Source: Natronoflexus pectinivorans
Lineage (GTDB): Bacteria; Bacteroidota; Bacteroidia; Bacteroidales; Marinilabiliaceae
Reading direction: 5' to 3'
Assembly: GCF_004345615.1 (NCBI RefSeq)
Contig: NZ_SLWK01000005.1
Location: forward strand, 62,001 to 126,000
DNA length: 64,000 bases
Position 1 is the stretch's first letter, and each line of letters opens with the position of its first letter. Shown here in pieces: positions 55,680 through 63,071 of the stretch. A program made the position numbers and the translations under genes. Below the pieces are notes generated by a model that saw only the letters and a program-made list of their open reading frames with translations, was not told the origin of the DNA and ran no database searches.

Positions 55680-56918
55680 ATGTCAAACAGTTTTTCCCCA
55701 ACATCCCCCGGACAAAGAATCGAAGTTCTTGATACTTTGCGCGGTTTTGCCATCTTTGGCATTTTAATGGTTAACATGCTATGGATGAATGCTCCGGTTG
55801 GATACGCATTTCTTAGCGAGTCCTACTGGACAAGCCCTTCAGATAAGATTGGTGAATTTTTGATCTATTTCCTGTTTGATGGAAAATTCTATGTGCTGTT
55901 CTCTATGCTTTTTGGATATGGCTTCTGGCTGTTTTTACAAAAGCCCTCGTCGGAAGGCAAATCAGTAGTTCCCACATTCGTTTGGAGACTGACAATCCTG
56001 ATTGCTTTTGGTGCATTACATGTCCTGCTGTTGTGGCCGGGCGACATTCTACTCTTTTACGGAATATTTGGTTTAATATTGATTCTTTTCAGGAAGAAAA
56101 AAGATAAATCATTGATTAAATGGGCCATTGGAATCCTACTCATCCCCATAGTACTCACCACACTTCTGTCTTTGTTTATGTATCTCGGAATGCAGGATCC
56201 GGCATCAAAGGAAGCCATCGAAGGTGCCATGGCTCAGCAAAAATCGGAGACATTGGCACTTGTACAACAAGCATTACAGACCTATTCAAATGGAAGTTTT
56301 TCAGAGATAGTTCAAATAAGATTAAAAGAGTACAGCCTGATTTTACCTGGAGTTTTCTTCTTCTACCCCAACGTCCTGGCCATGTTCCTGGTGGGACAAT
56401 ATGCCGCCCGTAAAAGGTTGTTAGTAAACACCCATGAAAATAAGGTGTTCTTTAAAAAAGGTCTTTTGTTGGGATTTGCCATTGGTCTTCCTGTTTCACT
56501 GGTGTATGCATGGCTGTCGTTGACGATTCCTGCCGATGAGATGTCAGTAGCAGCTGTTATTGTTGTTTTTTTAAGAGGATTTGGGAGTCCACTCCTTACC
56601 TTTGGTTATGTGTCAGGAATAGTACTTATGATTCATTCAGGAATATTAAAAAAACTGACAAAAGGATTTGCCTATGTTGGAAGGATGGCATTGTCAAATT
56701 ATTTAATGCACAGCATCATTGCCGCTTTTCTGTTCCATAGTTATGGATTGGGATTGTTCGGGAAAGTAGATATCTGGCAAGGAATTGCACTCACCTTTAT
56801 CATAATTGCAGTTCAAATCCCATTGAGCAAATTTTGGTTGGAGAGGTTTAATTTCGGCCCATTTGAATGGCTTTGGAGGACTCTGACTTACAGAAAACGA
56901 CAAGTGTTTAGAAAATAA
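55680..56918 (+). CDS. DUF418 family membrane protein
   Basis: A 412-residue polytopic protein with about eight hydrophobic helices. IEVLDTLRGFAIFGILMVNM near the start, LFSMLFGYGFWLF and the C-terminal DUF418 block (GRMALSNYLMHSIIAAFLFHSYGLGLFG, WLERFNFGPFEWLWRTLTY) match the family. DUF418 proteins are membrane proteins of unproven function, related to acyltransferase-3-like and YeiB-type proteins. It stands 162 bases after the FKBP gene. Confidence 0.9.
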   Translation: MSNSFSPTSPGQRIEVLDTLRGFAIFGILMVNMLWMNAPVGYAFLSESYWTSPSDKIGEFLIYFLFDGKFYVLFSMLFGYGFWLFLQKPSSEGKSVVPTFVWRLTILIAFGALHVLLLWPGDILLFYGIFGLILILFRKKKDKSLIKWAIGILLIPIVLTTLLSLFMYLGMQDPASKEAIEGAMAQQKSETLALVQQALQTYSNGSFSEIVQIRLKEYSLILPGVFFFYPNVLAMFLVGQYAARKRLLVNTHENKVFFKKGLLLGFAIGLPVSLVYAWLSLTIPADEMSVAAVIVVFLRGFGSPLLTFGYVSGIVLMIHSGILKKLTKGFAYVGRMALSNYLMHSIIAAFLFHSYGLGLFGKVDIWQGIALTFIIIAVQIPLSKFWLERFNFGPFEWLWRTLTYRKRQVFRK

Positions 56919-56976
56919 GAATTCTGAACAAAAATAAATTTCATATATTTCAGAAAATTTTCTCAATTCGACTCTT

Positions 56977-57117
56977 ATGGAAATCCTAATCTTATTATTG
57001 CTCTTTCTGCTGTTTGATGTCATCTTGCTGATACATTTTTCAAAAAAATATAAAACCAAGCCATGGCATTTAAGAAAAATGCTCAAATTATGGCATAAGG
57101 AGTTTGGAGGGGCATAA
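56977..57117 (+). CDS. Tiny single-helix membrane protein
   Basis: A 46-codon ORF starts with a strongly hydrophobic helix (EILILLLLFLLFDVILLIHF) and ends in a basic, aromatic tail (KPWHLRKMLKLWHKEFGGA). It lies 58 bases after the DUF418 gene. Codon use fits a coding sequence, but it is too short for certainty. No family is known to me. Confidence 0.4.
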   Translation: MEILILLLLFLLFDVILLIHFSKKYKTKPWHLRKMLKLWHKEFGGA

Positions 57118-57252
57118 CATTGATTCGAAAAGGGGAATCATAGTCTCTCAAAAAAAGACTTTCATATTGAATGTTCATTGGGTCTGCTGGAGACTCAACT
57201 ATAACATATTAATTGTCAGAACCCAGAAACTTCACACTTAAAAATATATTCT

Positions 57253-57354
57253 ATGGCTGCAGGACTAATTGCTCTGATCATTTTTTTGCTGGCTGACACC
57301 CTTTTGTTGGTTTATTACTTTCAGCAGAAAAGGAAGAGGAAGAACCAATCTTAG
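57253..57354 (+). CDS. Tiny single-helix membrane protein
   Basis: A 33-codon ORF consists of one hydrophobic helix (LIALIIFLLADTLLLVYYF) and a very basic end (QQKRKRKNQS). It resembles the ORF at 56977-57117 in plan (helix, then basic tail) and lies 135 bases after it. Confidence 0.35.
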   Translation: MAAGLIALIIFLLADTLLLVYYFQQKRKRKNQS

Positions 57355-57362
57355 AATGAGGC

Positions 57363-57599
57363 ATGATAAGCATTCCCAACGAATCAATCCCTATTTTTAT
57401 GAAAACATTTTTTCTCTTCCTATCAATAATATTACCTATTCTAGCTTTAGTTACAATTGTTCTAGGAATTTTTCACTTCAAAAATCCACACATAATTAAT
57501 TTAGGGATATTGTTTATTGTCGCATACCCAATCTTTCATTTTCTTGGTAAGAAAAAGAAAAAAGTTGAGAATAATAAAAGGGATATGGAAACAAATTGA
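57363..57599 (+). CDS. Small membrane protein, possibly the 5' part of a broken gene
   Basis: The 78-residue ORF has two hydrophobic helices (FLFLSIILPILALVTIVLGIF and LGILFIVAYPIFHFLG) and a basic tail. The same frame continues after the TGA at 57597-57599 without further stops until 57762-57764, and that second part encodes an acidic, protein-like sequence (KEADLREIDRDDPVNIFVF), but without a start codon near its beginning. A gene broken by one stop codon is possible, so treat this as a small ORF or a pseudogene fragment. An ATG twelve codons downstream (57399) is another start. Confidence 0.4.
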   Translation: MISIPNESIPIFMKTFFLFLSIILPILALVTIVLGIFHFKNPHIINLGILFIVAYPIFHFLGKKKKKVENNKRDMETN

Positions 57600-57764
57600 A
57601 ACTTGACTTTTCCCCTTTTTGAGAAAAACAAAGAATTAAAAGAAGCAGACCTGAGAGAAATTGATCGTGATGATCCTGTTAACATATTTGTATTTGGGAT
57701 AGCTGCTGATTCAATTTTTGGTGAATTAATGGCAGTAATATTCCAACTTCGCAAAAACGGATGA
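57600..57764 (+). pseudogene. In-frame continuation after a stop codon, possible gene remnant
   Basis: These 55 codons continue the frame of 57363-57599 past its TGA and end at TGA 57762-57764. The translation reads like a real C-terminus (KEADLREIDRDDPVNIFVF, then FGELMAVIFQLRKNG). With no ATG near its beginning, it is most simply the remnant of a longer gene or a sign of a sequencing or real stop-codon change. Confidence 0.3.
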
Positions 57765-58173
57765 TAATGTTAAAATGCTAAATATTAGGAGTGCCTGTAT
57801 AACACTCCTATTATTAAATATTGCAATAAATCATCAAACAAAACAACTATGAACCCAAAGCCATTATGACATTATTTCCTTAAAACTCTAGCAGCCTTAT
57901 TCATTAGTATTGTGGACTAAAGAGTATTTTAAGTTATATACCCAAACAAGCACTTTGCTAACGGGAGATTTCTTGCCTCTTCTGTTTATTTTTATTGCAT
58001 CTGTCATGATATCCTCTCTTTAAACATATCGACGACATAAGCAAAATTCATAAAGCCCCAAAACCTTTGATTTTAATTTCGCACTTAATAAGAGTGCGAA
58101 GGCAATCTATCAGTCGAACATAATACCTTCCATCTAAGATGGCAGTTTAAAAGTATACACCTATTTATGAACC
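57765..58173. other. Intergenic region, mostly unassigned
   Basis: AT-rich. Bases 57786-57810 can form a stem (TAGGAGTG with CACTCCTA, 9-base loop), not followed by a T tract. No ORF of note and no clear promoter. Confidence 0.35.
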
Positions 58174-59553
58174 CTACCTCAACACATTCAAACGTCTGTC
58201 CCCATCTATTTCCATCCCTTCGGGTATTTCGATGGTAACATTCACTCTTTGCTTTCTAAAGCTTGAGTTTTCCTTTAATTCAAAAAAACGACTTATTTCC
58301 AATACCGAATCATTCTGATTCCAGAAATAGTCAATGTTTGATGCATTTTCAAATGCATCGTACTTGTTTCTCCCCCTGGCATGTCTCTCAATGGAGATCA
58401 AAAAGTCAGGTGCATTCTTTCGTAAATAAATATTGGCACGCGCAGACACCCTGATCTGATCGCTGTCTTTATTGACATAGAAATCTTTAAAATATACCGC
58501 ATCTTTCCCTGCTCCCTTATTAGTATGTTTTACATACAAAGTATCTCCATTAAAATCATCCAATAAAAACTCTTCCTGAATCAATTCGTGTGTGCTGAAG
58601 TTTTTCGCTATCCAGCCACCACCAATGGAAAGCACTCCTATGCTCACAAACCATAAAATAAGACCTGTTGCCCCAATATATTTTCCACCTCGTTTAAACC
58701 TGAACACCAGATGTAACCCCAGATAGAAGATCATTATAAACGGAATAGCCAAAAACATAAACAAGGCAGAGGAAAAGAACCAAGGTATTTCGGGAAAGAA
58801 TATAAATGGCAGACCTGCAATCCATTCACCTCCCGGGATGTATTCAGCTAACCCGACAAACGGAAAAATCACCATAGCAATGGTTGTGAGTACCACAAAA
58901 GAGATCAGCATCAGCAAAAAGCCGAAAGCAACACCTAAAATTCTGAAAAACGTATTTGCTCCCGAAGATTTATAAGGTTGCCGACTTTTTGCCATTAACG
59001 GCTCTCCTCCATACATTTGCATTCGTTGCTCAATTGAATAAGCCTTAGGCATAACGATCCACAAAATAAGATAAGGTAAAAATGATATCCAGAAAAATGG
59101 ACCCAGAAAAATGGCCAGAACAAAGAAAAGCCTGAAAAAGATGGGATCAATATTGAAGTAAGCACCTAGGCCACTACATACCCCTCCCAGTATCCGATTG
59201 TGTACATCACGAAACAACCGCTTTTTCACCGGTTTGGGGGCAAAAGCAGCGGAACGGGCAGAAGGTTCTTCTCCTTCGAAGGGTTCGCCGGTCAGTTTGT
59301 AATCATCCGGTGATCCAAGGACTTTTATCACATCATCTACGTTTTCTGAATTGACCGCTCTATCGTTTTCACCTGCCAGCGGGTGAAGAAGCTCTGCAAT
59401 TCTTCCTTCAATATCGTCCAGTGTCTCTTTTTTGCCGGGATCGGAACCCAGAGCTCTATCCACGTCCTTCAGATATTGCTCAAGTTTGGCATATGCATCC
59501 TCCTCAATATGGAATGCCATACCTGCCAGATTAATATGTATTGTCTTTTTCAT
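58174..59553 (-). CDS. PspC-domain membrane protein with long C-terminal region
   Basis: A 459-residue inner-membrane protein. Residues 1-80 are an N-terminal region shared with its neighbour (IHINLAGMAFHIEEDAYAKL, then DIEGRIAELL and DVIKVLGSPDDY). The PspC domain (residues 111-170) has LFRDVHNRILGGVCSGLGAYF followed by a hydrophobic segment. Four or five further helices (about 125-330) lead to a beta-rich C-terminal domain (340-459). PspC-type proteins take part in envelope-stress sensing in other bacteria; here that is an inference. It is the last gene of the PadR operon. Confidence 0.85.
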   Translation of the reverse strand: MKKTIHINLAGMAFHIEEDAYAKLEQYLKDVDRALGSDPGKKETLDDIEGRIAELLHPLAGENDRAVNSENVDDVIKVLGSPDDYKLTGEPFEGEEPSARSAAFAPKPVKKRLFRDVHNRILGGVCSGLGAYFNIDPIFFRLFFVLAIFLGPFFWISFLPYLILWIVMPKAYSIEQRMQMYGGEPLMAKSRQPYKSSGANTFFRILGVAFGFLLMLISFVVLTTIAMVIFPFVGLAEYIPGGEWIAGLPFIFFPEIPWFFSSALFMFLAIPFIMIFYLGLHLVFRFKRGGKYIGATGLILWFVSIGVLSIGGGWIAKNFSTHELIQEEFLLDDFNGDTLYVKHTNKGAGKDAVYFKDFYVNKDSDQIRVSARANIYLRKNAPDFLISIERHARGRNKYDAFENASNIDYFWNQNDSVLEISRFFELKENSSFRKQRVNVTIEIPEGMEIDGDRRLNVLR

Positions 59554-59559
59554 GTGTCT

Positions 59560-59815
59560 AATATTTGTTATTCAATGGTCACATAGAACTCGCCATCATA
59601 GTCATTGGCTACGCCGATCTTCGATTCTCCTGTGTGAGAAGGTTTTCTCATGGCTCGTTTCATATACTATATAATTTGTATTTTAAGGTTCCCGAGTACT
59701 CGGGACTCGTTTCATTTGTCTTCAATTTTTGTTTTAGGCCACATAGGACTCGCCACATAGTCATTTCCCTGTATGTCGAAACGCTTTTTAAGGCTCGCTT
59801 CATTACAATATTAGA
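59560..59815 (+). repeat. Dispersed CTCGGGACTCGTTTCA repeat, copy B
   Basis: In the gap between the two PspC genes. Holds CTCATGGCTCGTTTCAT (59647-59663), ATATACTATATAATTTG, and a perfect palindrome CCCGAGTACTCGGG (59691-59704) followed by ACTCGTTTCATTTG. Related to copies A and C. Confidence 0.6.
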
Positions 59816-59816
59816 C

Positions 59817-60767
59817 TTAACCAAACCATGGAATAAAATGAAACCATCGGAGAAAGCCCAACAGAAAGAAAAATGCAACCAGAATTCCTATTATTATTAA
59901 AAAGCCCTTTAATGCCGTTCTAAACACCAACCCAAGAATTAACAGAACTACCAGAATTGGGATTAAACCAGGAAAAGCGAACCATGCGAATGGGAAGGAA
60001 TGTCCAAAATGAACAAACGGTAAAAAGAACGAGGTAATTTGTCCAAGCAACAACAAACCCACAACCACAGCTATTACTATTAAGACTGTTTGATCGCGCT
60101 TTTCCATCCTATGGATGTACTCCTCTCCTTTTCGGAATGATTCACTTTTTCGAAACTGACTGAACTGCTCCTTGGCCTTTCCGTATTGCTCTTTCATTGC
60201 TCTTTCGATATTGGAGATGGTAATGTTTTCTCCTCGCATCTCAAGTTTCTGAGATAAGGTAATCGCTTCCGGAACCGCAATCCAAAGAACAATATAAACC
60301 ACTAATCCGGTTCCAAAGCTGAAGAAGGTGAGCAAAACAAACAGAATTCTTACTAAAACCGGATCAAGATTAAAGTATGCTGCCAGTCCGGAACAGACGC
60401 CTCCCAATACTTTATCATCTATATCCCTGAACAAACGTTTACTGCCGCGATATGAGGTTCCGGCTTCAGCGTATGTTGATTGTTTACCGGCATCCTCATC
60501 GCCATCGGGGATAAAATCCTCGGGCTGCCCCATAATAGCGATCACTTCATCCACCATGGAAAGTGTAATTACACCAGTTTTAGGATTAATTCTTTCGAGG
60601 AAAAGCTCACGGAAACGATTTTCTATATCGTTGATGATCTCCTGTCCCCCATCCTTTCCGGAAAACCATGATTCCAGTTTGCGTAAGTAATCGTTTAACC
60701 GGCCATATGCATCTTCATCGATAAAAAAGGCCGTTGAAGCTATGTTTATTGAAATGGTACGTTTCAT
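59817..60767 (-). CDS. PspC-domain membrane protein, shorter paralogue
   Basis: A 316-residue protein related to the one at 58174-59553. The shared N-terminus reads ISINIASTAFFIDEDAYGRL, then DIENRFRELFLERI and VDEVIAIMGQPEDF. The PspC domain (about 110-170) has LFRDIDDKVLGGVCSGLAAYFN. A basic cytoplasmic linker (EQYGKAKEQFSQF and HRMEKRDQ, residues 185-225) leads to three more hydrophobic helices. It lacks the long C-terminal beta domain of its neighbour. It is 74 bases downstream of padR on the same strand. Confidence 0.85.
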   Translation of the reverse strand: MKRTISINIASTAFFIDEDAYGRLNDYLRKLESWFSGKDGGQEIINDIENRFRELFLERINPKTGVITLSMVDEVIAIMGQPEDFIPDGDEDAGKQSTYAEAGTSYRGSKRLFRDIDDKVLGGVCSGLAAYFNLDPVLVRILFVLLTFFSFGTGLVVYIVLWIAVPEAITLSQKLEMRGENITISNIERAMKEQYGKAKEQFSQFRKSESFRKGEEYIHRMEKRDQTVLIVIAVVVGLLLLGQITSFFLPFVHFGHSFPFAWFAFPGLIPILVVLLILGLVFRTALKGFLIIIGILVAFFFLLGFLRWFHFIPWFG

Positions 60768-60841
60768 TTGTTTATGTTTGTTTGGCTAAATAAACTCGCC
60801 TGAGTAAAGAACTGAATCTAGGCTTGTTTTATCAATATTAT

Positions 60842-61183
60842 CTAATCTGTTCGTTGTTCATAGTTACGAATAAATGCCACGGCATCGACCAACTCCTTCC
60901 AGGAGTCGTCCAGTTCATTCAGAAACTCTTTGCCTTTTTCCGTAATTTCATAGTATTTCCTGGGTGGCCCCTGTGAAGACTCCTCCCATCTGTAACCCAA
61001 GAGTTCAGAGTTTTTCAACCTGGTTAAGAGCGGGTACAATGTTCCCTCCACCACTATCATCTTTGCCTCCTTTAGTTTATTGATGATGTCCGATGCATAA
61101 GCATCGTGATCTGACAAAACCGAGAGGATGCAATACTCCAAAACCCCCTTGCGCATTTGCGCTTTAGCATTTTCTATTTTCAT
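60842..61183 (-). CDS. PadR-family transcriptional regulator
   Basis: A 113-residue winged-helix repressor. The N-terminal helix-turn-helix has AKAQMRKGVLEYCILSVLSD and DAYASDIINKLKEAK; the wing region follows at VEGTLYPLLTRLKNSELL; the C-terminal helix (ELDDSWKELVDAVAFIRN) should dimerise it. The ATG at 61183 is chosen; the open frame extends upstream only from a TTG codon (61201). It leads the two PspC genes. Two inverted repeats near a promoter at 61463-61525 are candidate operators for it. Confidence 0.9.
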   Translation of the reverse strand: MKIENAKAQMRKGVLEYCILSVLSDHDAYASDIINKLKEAKMIVVEGTLYPLLTRLKNSELLGYRWEESSQGPPRKYYEITEKGKEFLNELDDSWKELVDAVAFIRNYEQRTD

Positions 61184-61207
61184 ATTTAGCTTATTAAACA
61201 ATCCATA

Positions 61208-61435
61208 TTACAATCCATTCATCGTGCCAATAACAATGGCCGGGATCATCCGTACAGAACCTGATTTGAGGTCTCTATTACTAACAGAATCAACAGGTGC
61301 TGTAAATCTGAATGTACTCTCTTCCTGTAGAGATTGCGTATGAGGCAATCTGCAAGTTCCGCTTTGCATAAACCAAAGAAACAGAAACCCCAGGTAGAAA
61401 ACACCTCTTCCGATTTTTGAATTAATTCTATTCAT
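61208..61435 (-). CDS. Small exported or membrane ORF upstream of padR
   Basis: A 75-codon ORF whose N-terminus has a basic start and a hydrophobic stretch (GVFYLGFLFLWFMQSGTC), like a signal or lipoprotein peptide; the rest has no recognised domain. It ends 24 bases before the padR ATG and lies downstream of the promoter at 61482-61513. Both could reflect a real first gene of the operon or a long leader. Not confirmed by any family match. Confidence 0.35.
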   Translation of the reverse strand: MNRINSKIGRGVFYLGFLFLWFMQSGTCRLPHTQSLQEESTFRFTAPVDSVSNRDLKSGSVRMIPAIVIGTMNGL

Positions 61436-61462
61436 GCCAGTTCATTTATCGCATCACGTTAA

Positions 61463-61525
61463 TACCATGTTGTTGGTAATGCAAATATATGATATTTTTA
61501 TAGTACCTTGCAATACATGGTACTA
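61463..61525 (-). promoter_or_regulatory. Candidate PadR operators around the operon promoter
   Basis: TACCA-N6-TGGTA (61463-61478) and TAGTACC-N11-GGTACTA (61501-61525) are inverted repeats. Between them, the minus strand reads TATATTTG at 61489-61482, an exact -7 consensus, with a TTG at 61513-61511 in the right area for the -33 element. Both repeats share TACC/GGTA. PadR proteins bind inverted repeats of this length and often repress their own operon. Confidence 0.6.
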
Positions 61526-61546
61526 TATTTTTTAAAAATAATTATC

Positions 61547-61717
61547 GCGCACCTACAGTGCGCAGGATTTGGGCATTCCATCTCAGCTATCAACATGTGC
61601 CACCTACGGCGACAGGTTAAGATACATCATTTAATCAGTTCAGATTACCGTCCTCGTAGAGGACAAATGTTGATAGAATAGAAACGTCGTGAGAATTATC
61701 GCACCTCGTAGAGGTGC
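61547..61717. repeat. Cluster of short hairpin repeats
   Basis: Three perfect stems with five-base loops: GCGCAC-CTACA-GTGCGC (61547-61563), GTCCT-CGTAG-AGGAC (61650-61664) and GCACCT-CGTAG-AGGTGC (61701-61717). A weaker one (TGCCACCTACGGCGA) lies at 61599-61613. The loops and stems are variants of one core (CACCTCGTAGAGGTG), so this looks like a REP-type repeat cluster. No transposase is nearby. Confidence 0.6.
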
Positions 61718-61838
61718 AATAATTATAATGAAATGCCTGAATTCAATTATTAACCATTGCTCGTCCGATATTGGCTATCAAAATGCCACATTATAACGAA
61801 TCAATCTTTTAAACATCATAAATCCATACAAAAACCCT

Positions 61839-61846
61839 ATTTTTGT
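61839..61846 (+). promoter_or_regulatory. Probable -7 box of the rbfA promoter
   Basis: TATTTTTG matches TAnnTTTG, 52 bases before the rbfA ATG. The -33 region is AT-rich with no clear TTTG. Confidence 0.4.
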
Positions 61847-61898
61847 ACTAATTATGAAACGATGTGCCACAAAAGGTGCAATGGTAAAATAAACCGTC

Positions 61899-62237
61899 AT
61901 GGATTCTACAAGACAGAAAAAAATAGGACGCCTTATCCAGAAAGAGATGAGTGAGATCTTTCAGAAAGAGGTGAGAGATATAACAATGGGGACAATGGTA
62001 AGTGTTACCACTGCCAGGGTGAGTCCCGACATGGGAATGGCGAAAGTCTATTTGAGCATATTCCCTTCAGATAAGAAAGATGAAATTTTTAGCAACATCA
62101 AACAGCAAACTTCTAAACTCAGGTTTCTGCTGGGGCAAAGGGTTGGCAAACAATTGAGGGTCATTCCCGAATTGAGTTTCTTTATTGATGACTCGCTGGA
62201 TTATATTGAGCGAATCGATGACCTGTTAAAAGAATAG
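61899..62237 (+). CDS. rbfA: Ribosome-binding factor A
   Basis: A 112-residue KH-fold protein needed for maturation of 16S rRNA in the small subunit. The sequence has RLIQKEMSEIFQKEVRD, TTARVSPDMGMAKVYLSIFPSD and the C-terminal LGQRVGKQLRVIPELSFFIDDSLDY, all typical. It leads a plus-strand run with the methyltransferase (3-base gap) and the LolC/E-type permease. Confidence 0.95.
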   Translation: MDSTRQKKIGRLIQKEMSEIFQKEVRDITMGTMVSVTTARVSPDMGMAKVYLSIFPSDKKDEIFSNIKQQTSKLRFLLGQRVGKQLRVIPELSFFIDDSLDYIERIDDLLKE

Positions 62238-62240
62238 TTG

Positions 62241-63065
62241 ATGCAATACGATCCAATTAAACGTTCGCTTGGCAAGGTTTTTAACCGGAATCCGTTTTTA
62301 AGAATTCTGTTTTATCGGTTGCTGGATCTTCTTCTTTTACGTTCCTGGTATATCAGGCGCGAACTTCGCCAATGGAAAAAAACGGCTCCCAATAAGGCAA
62401 AAATACTGGATGCGGGAGCAGGGTTCGGCCAATACGTATGGCGACTTTCGCAAATGGGCAGCGATTTCAGAATTACAGGTGTAGATGTAAAACAGGAACA
62501 GATAGAGGATTGCAACCTGTTTTTCAGAAAGAAAAAATTACAGAAGAGGGTGGAATTCAGACAGGCCGACCTCACCAAGTTTGTGGAGCCGAAAACATAT
62601 CACCTGATTCTGTCAGTTGATGTGATGGAGCATATTGCCGAAGATGAAAAAGTGATGGCCAATCTGAATCAGAGCCTGAAAACGGGTGGAATGCTGCTCA
62701 TCTCTACTCCGTCGGATTTGGGAGGATCAGATACCCATCATCACCATGATCAGCCTGATCAGGTAACCGGGTTTATTGATGAACATGTGCGCGACGGCTA
62801 CAATGCCGATGAGATAAAAGACAAACTTAAACGTGCCGGATTTACTTCCGTTAAGGTAGAATATTCCTATGGTAAACCGGGTAATATTGCCTGGAAGCTA
62901 TCCATGAAATATCCAATAATGATGCTGAACAAAAGCAAGTTCTTTTTTGTCTTGCTTCCGTTTTATTATCTTTTAACTTTCCCGGTGGCCTGGATTTTGA
63001 ACCACATGGATGTTCGCAAAACACACAACGCGGGAACCGGTCTTATCGTTAAAGCCATAAAATAG
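62241..63065 (+). CDS. SAM-dependent class I methyltransferase, membrane-associated
   Basis: A 274-residue protein. The SAM motif I ILDAGAGFGQYVWRLS lies around residue 55, then GVDVKQEQIEDC, motif LILSVDVMEHI around residue 130, and a histidine-rich loop SDTHHHHDQPDQ around 170. The C-terminal 60 residues are hydrophobic (FFFVLLPFYYLLTFPVAWI), probably a membrane-associated helix. The substrate is unknown. The ATG at 62241 is the first true ATG after rbfA's stop. It lies between rbfA and the permease gene. Confidence 0.82.
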   Translation: MQYDPIKRSLGKVFNRNPFLRILFYRLLDLLLLRSWYIRRELRQWKKTAPNKAKILDAGAGFGQYVWRLSQMGSDFRITGVDVKQEQIEDCNLFFRKKKLQKRVEFRQADLTKFVEPKTYHLILSVDVMEHIAEDEKVMANLNQSLKTGGMLLISTPSDLGGSDTHHHHDQPDQVTGFIDEHVRDGYNADEIKDKLKRAGFTSVKVEYSYGKPGNIAWKLSMKYPIMMLNKSKFFFVLLPFYYLLTFPVAWILNHMDVRKTHNAGTGLIVKAIK

Positions 63066-63071
63066 AAGGAT

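Larger units (their letters stand above)
61436..61898. other. Divergent intergenic region with operators, promoters and hairpin repeats
   Basis: The region holds the padR operon promoter with two inverted repeats (61463-61525), then a cluster of hairpins (61547-61717), then a probable rbfA promoter (61839-61846). Confidence 0.6.
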
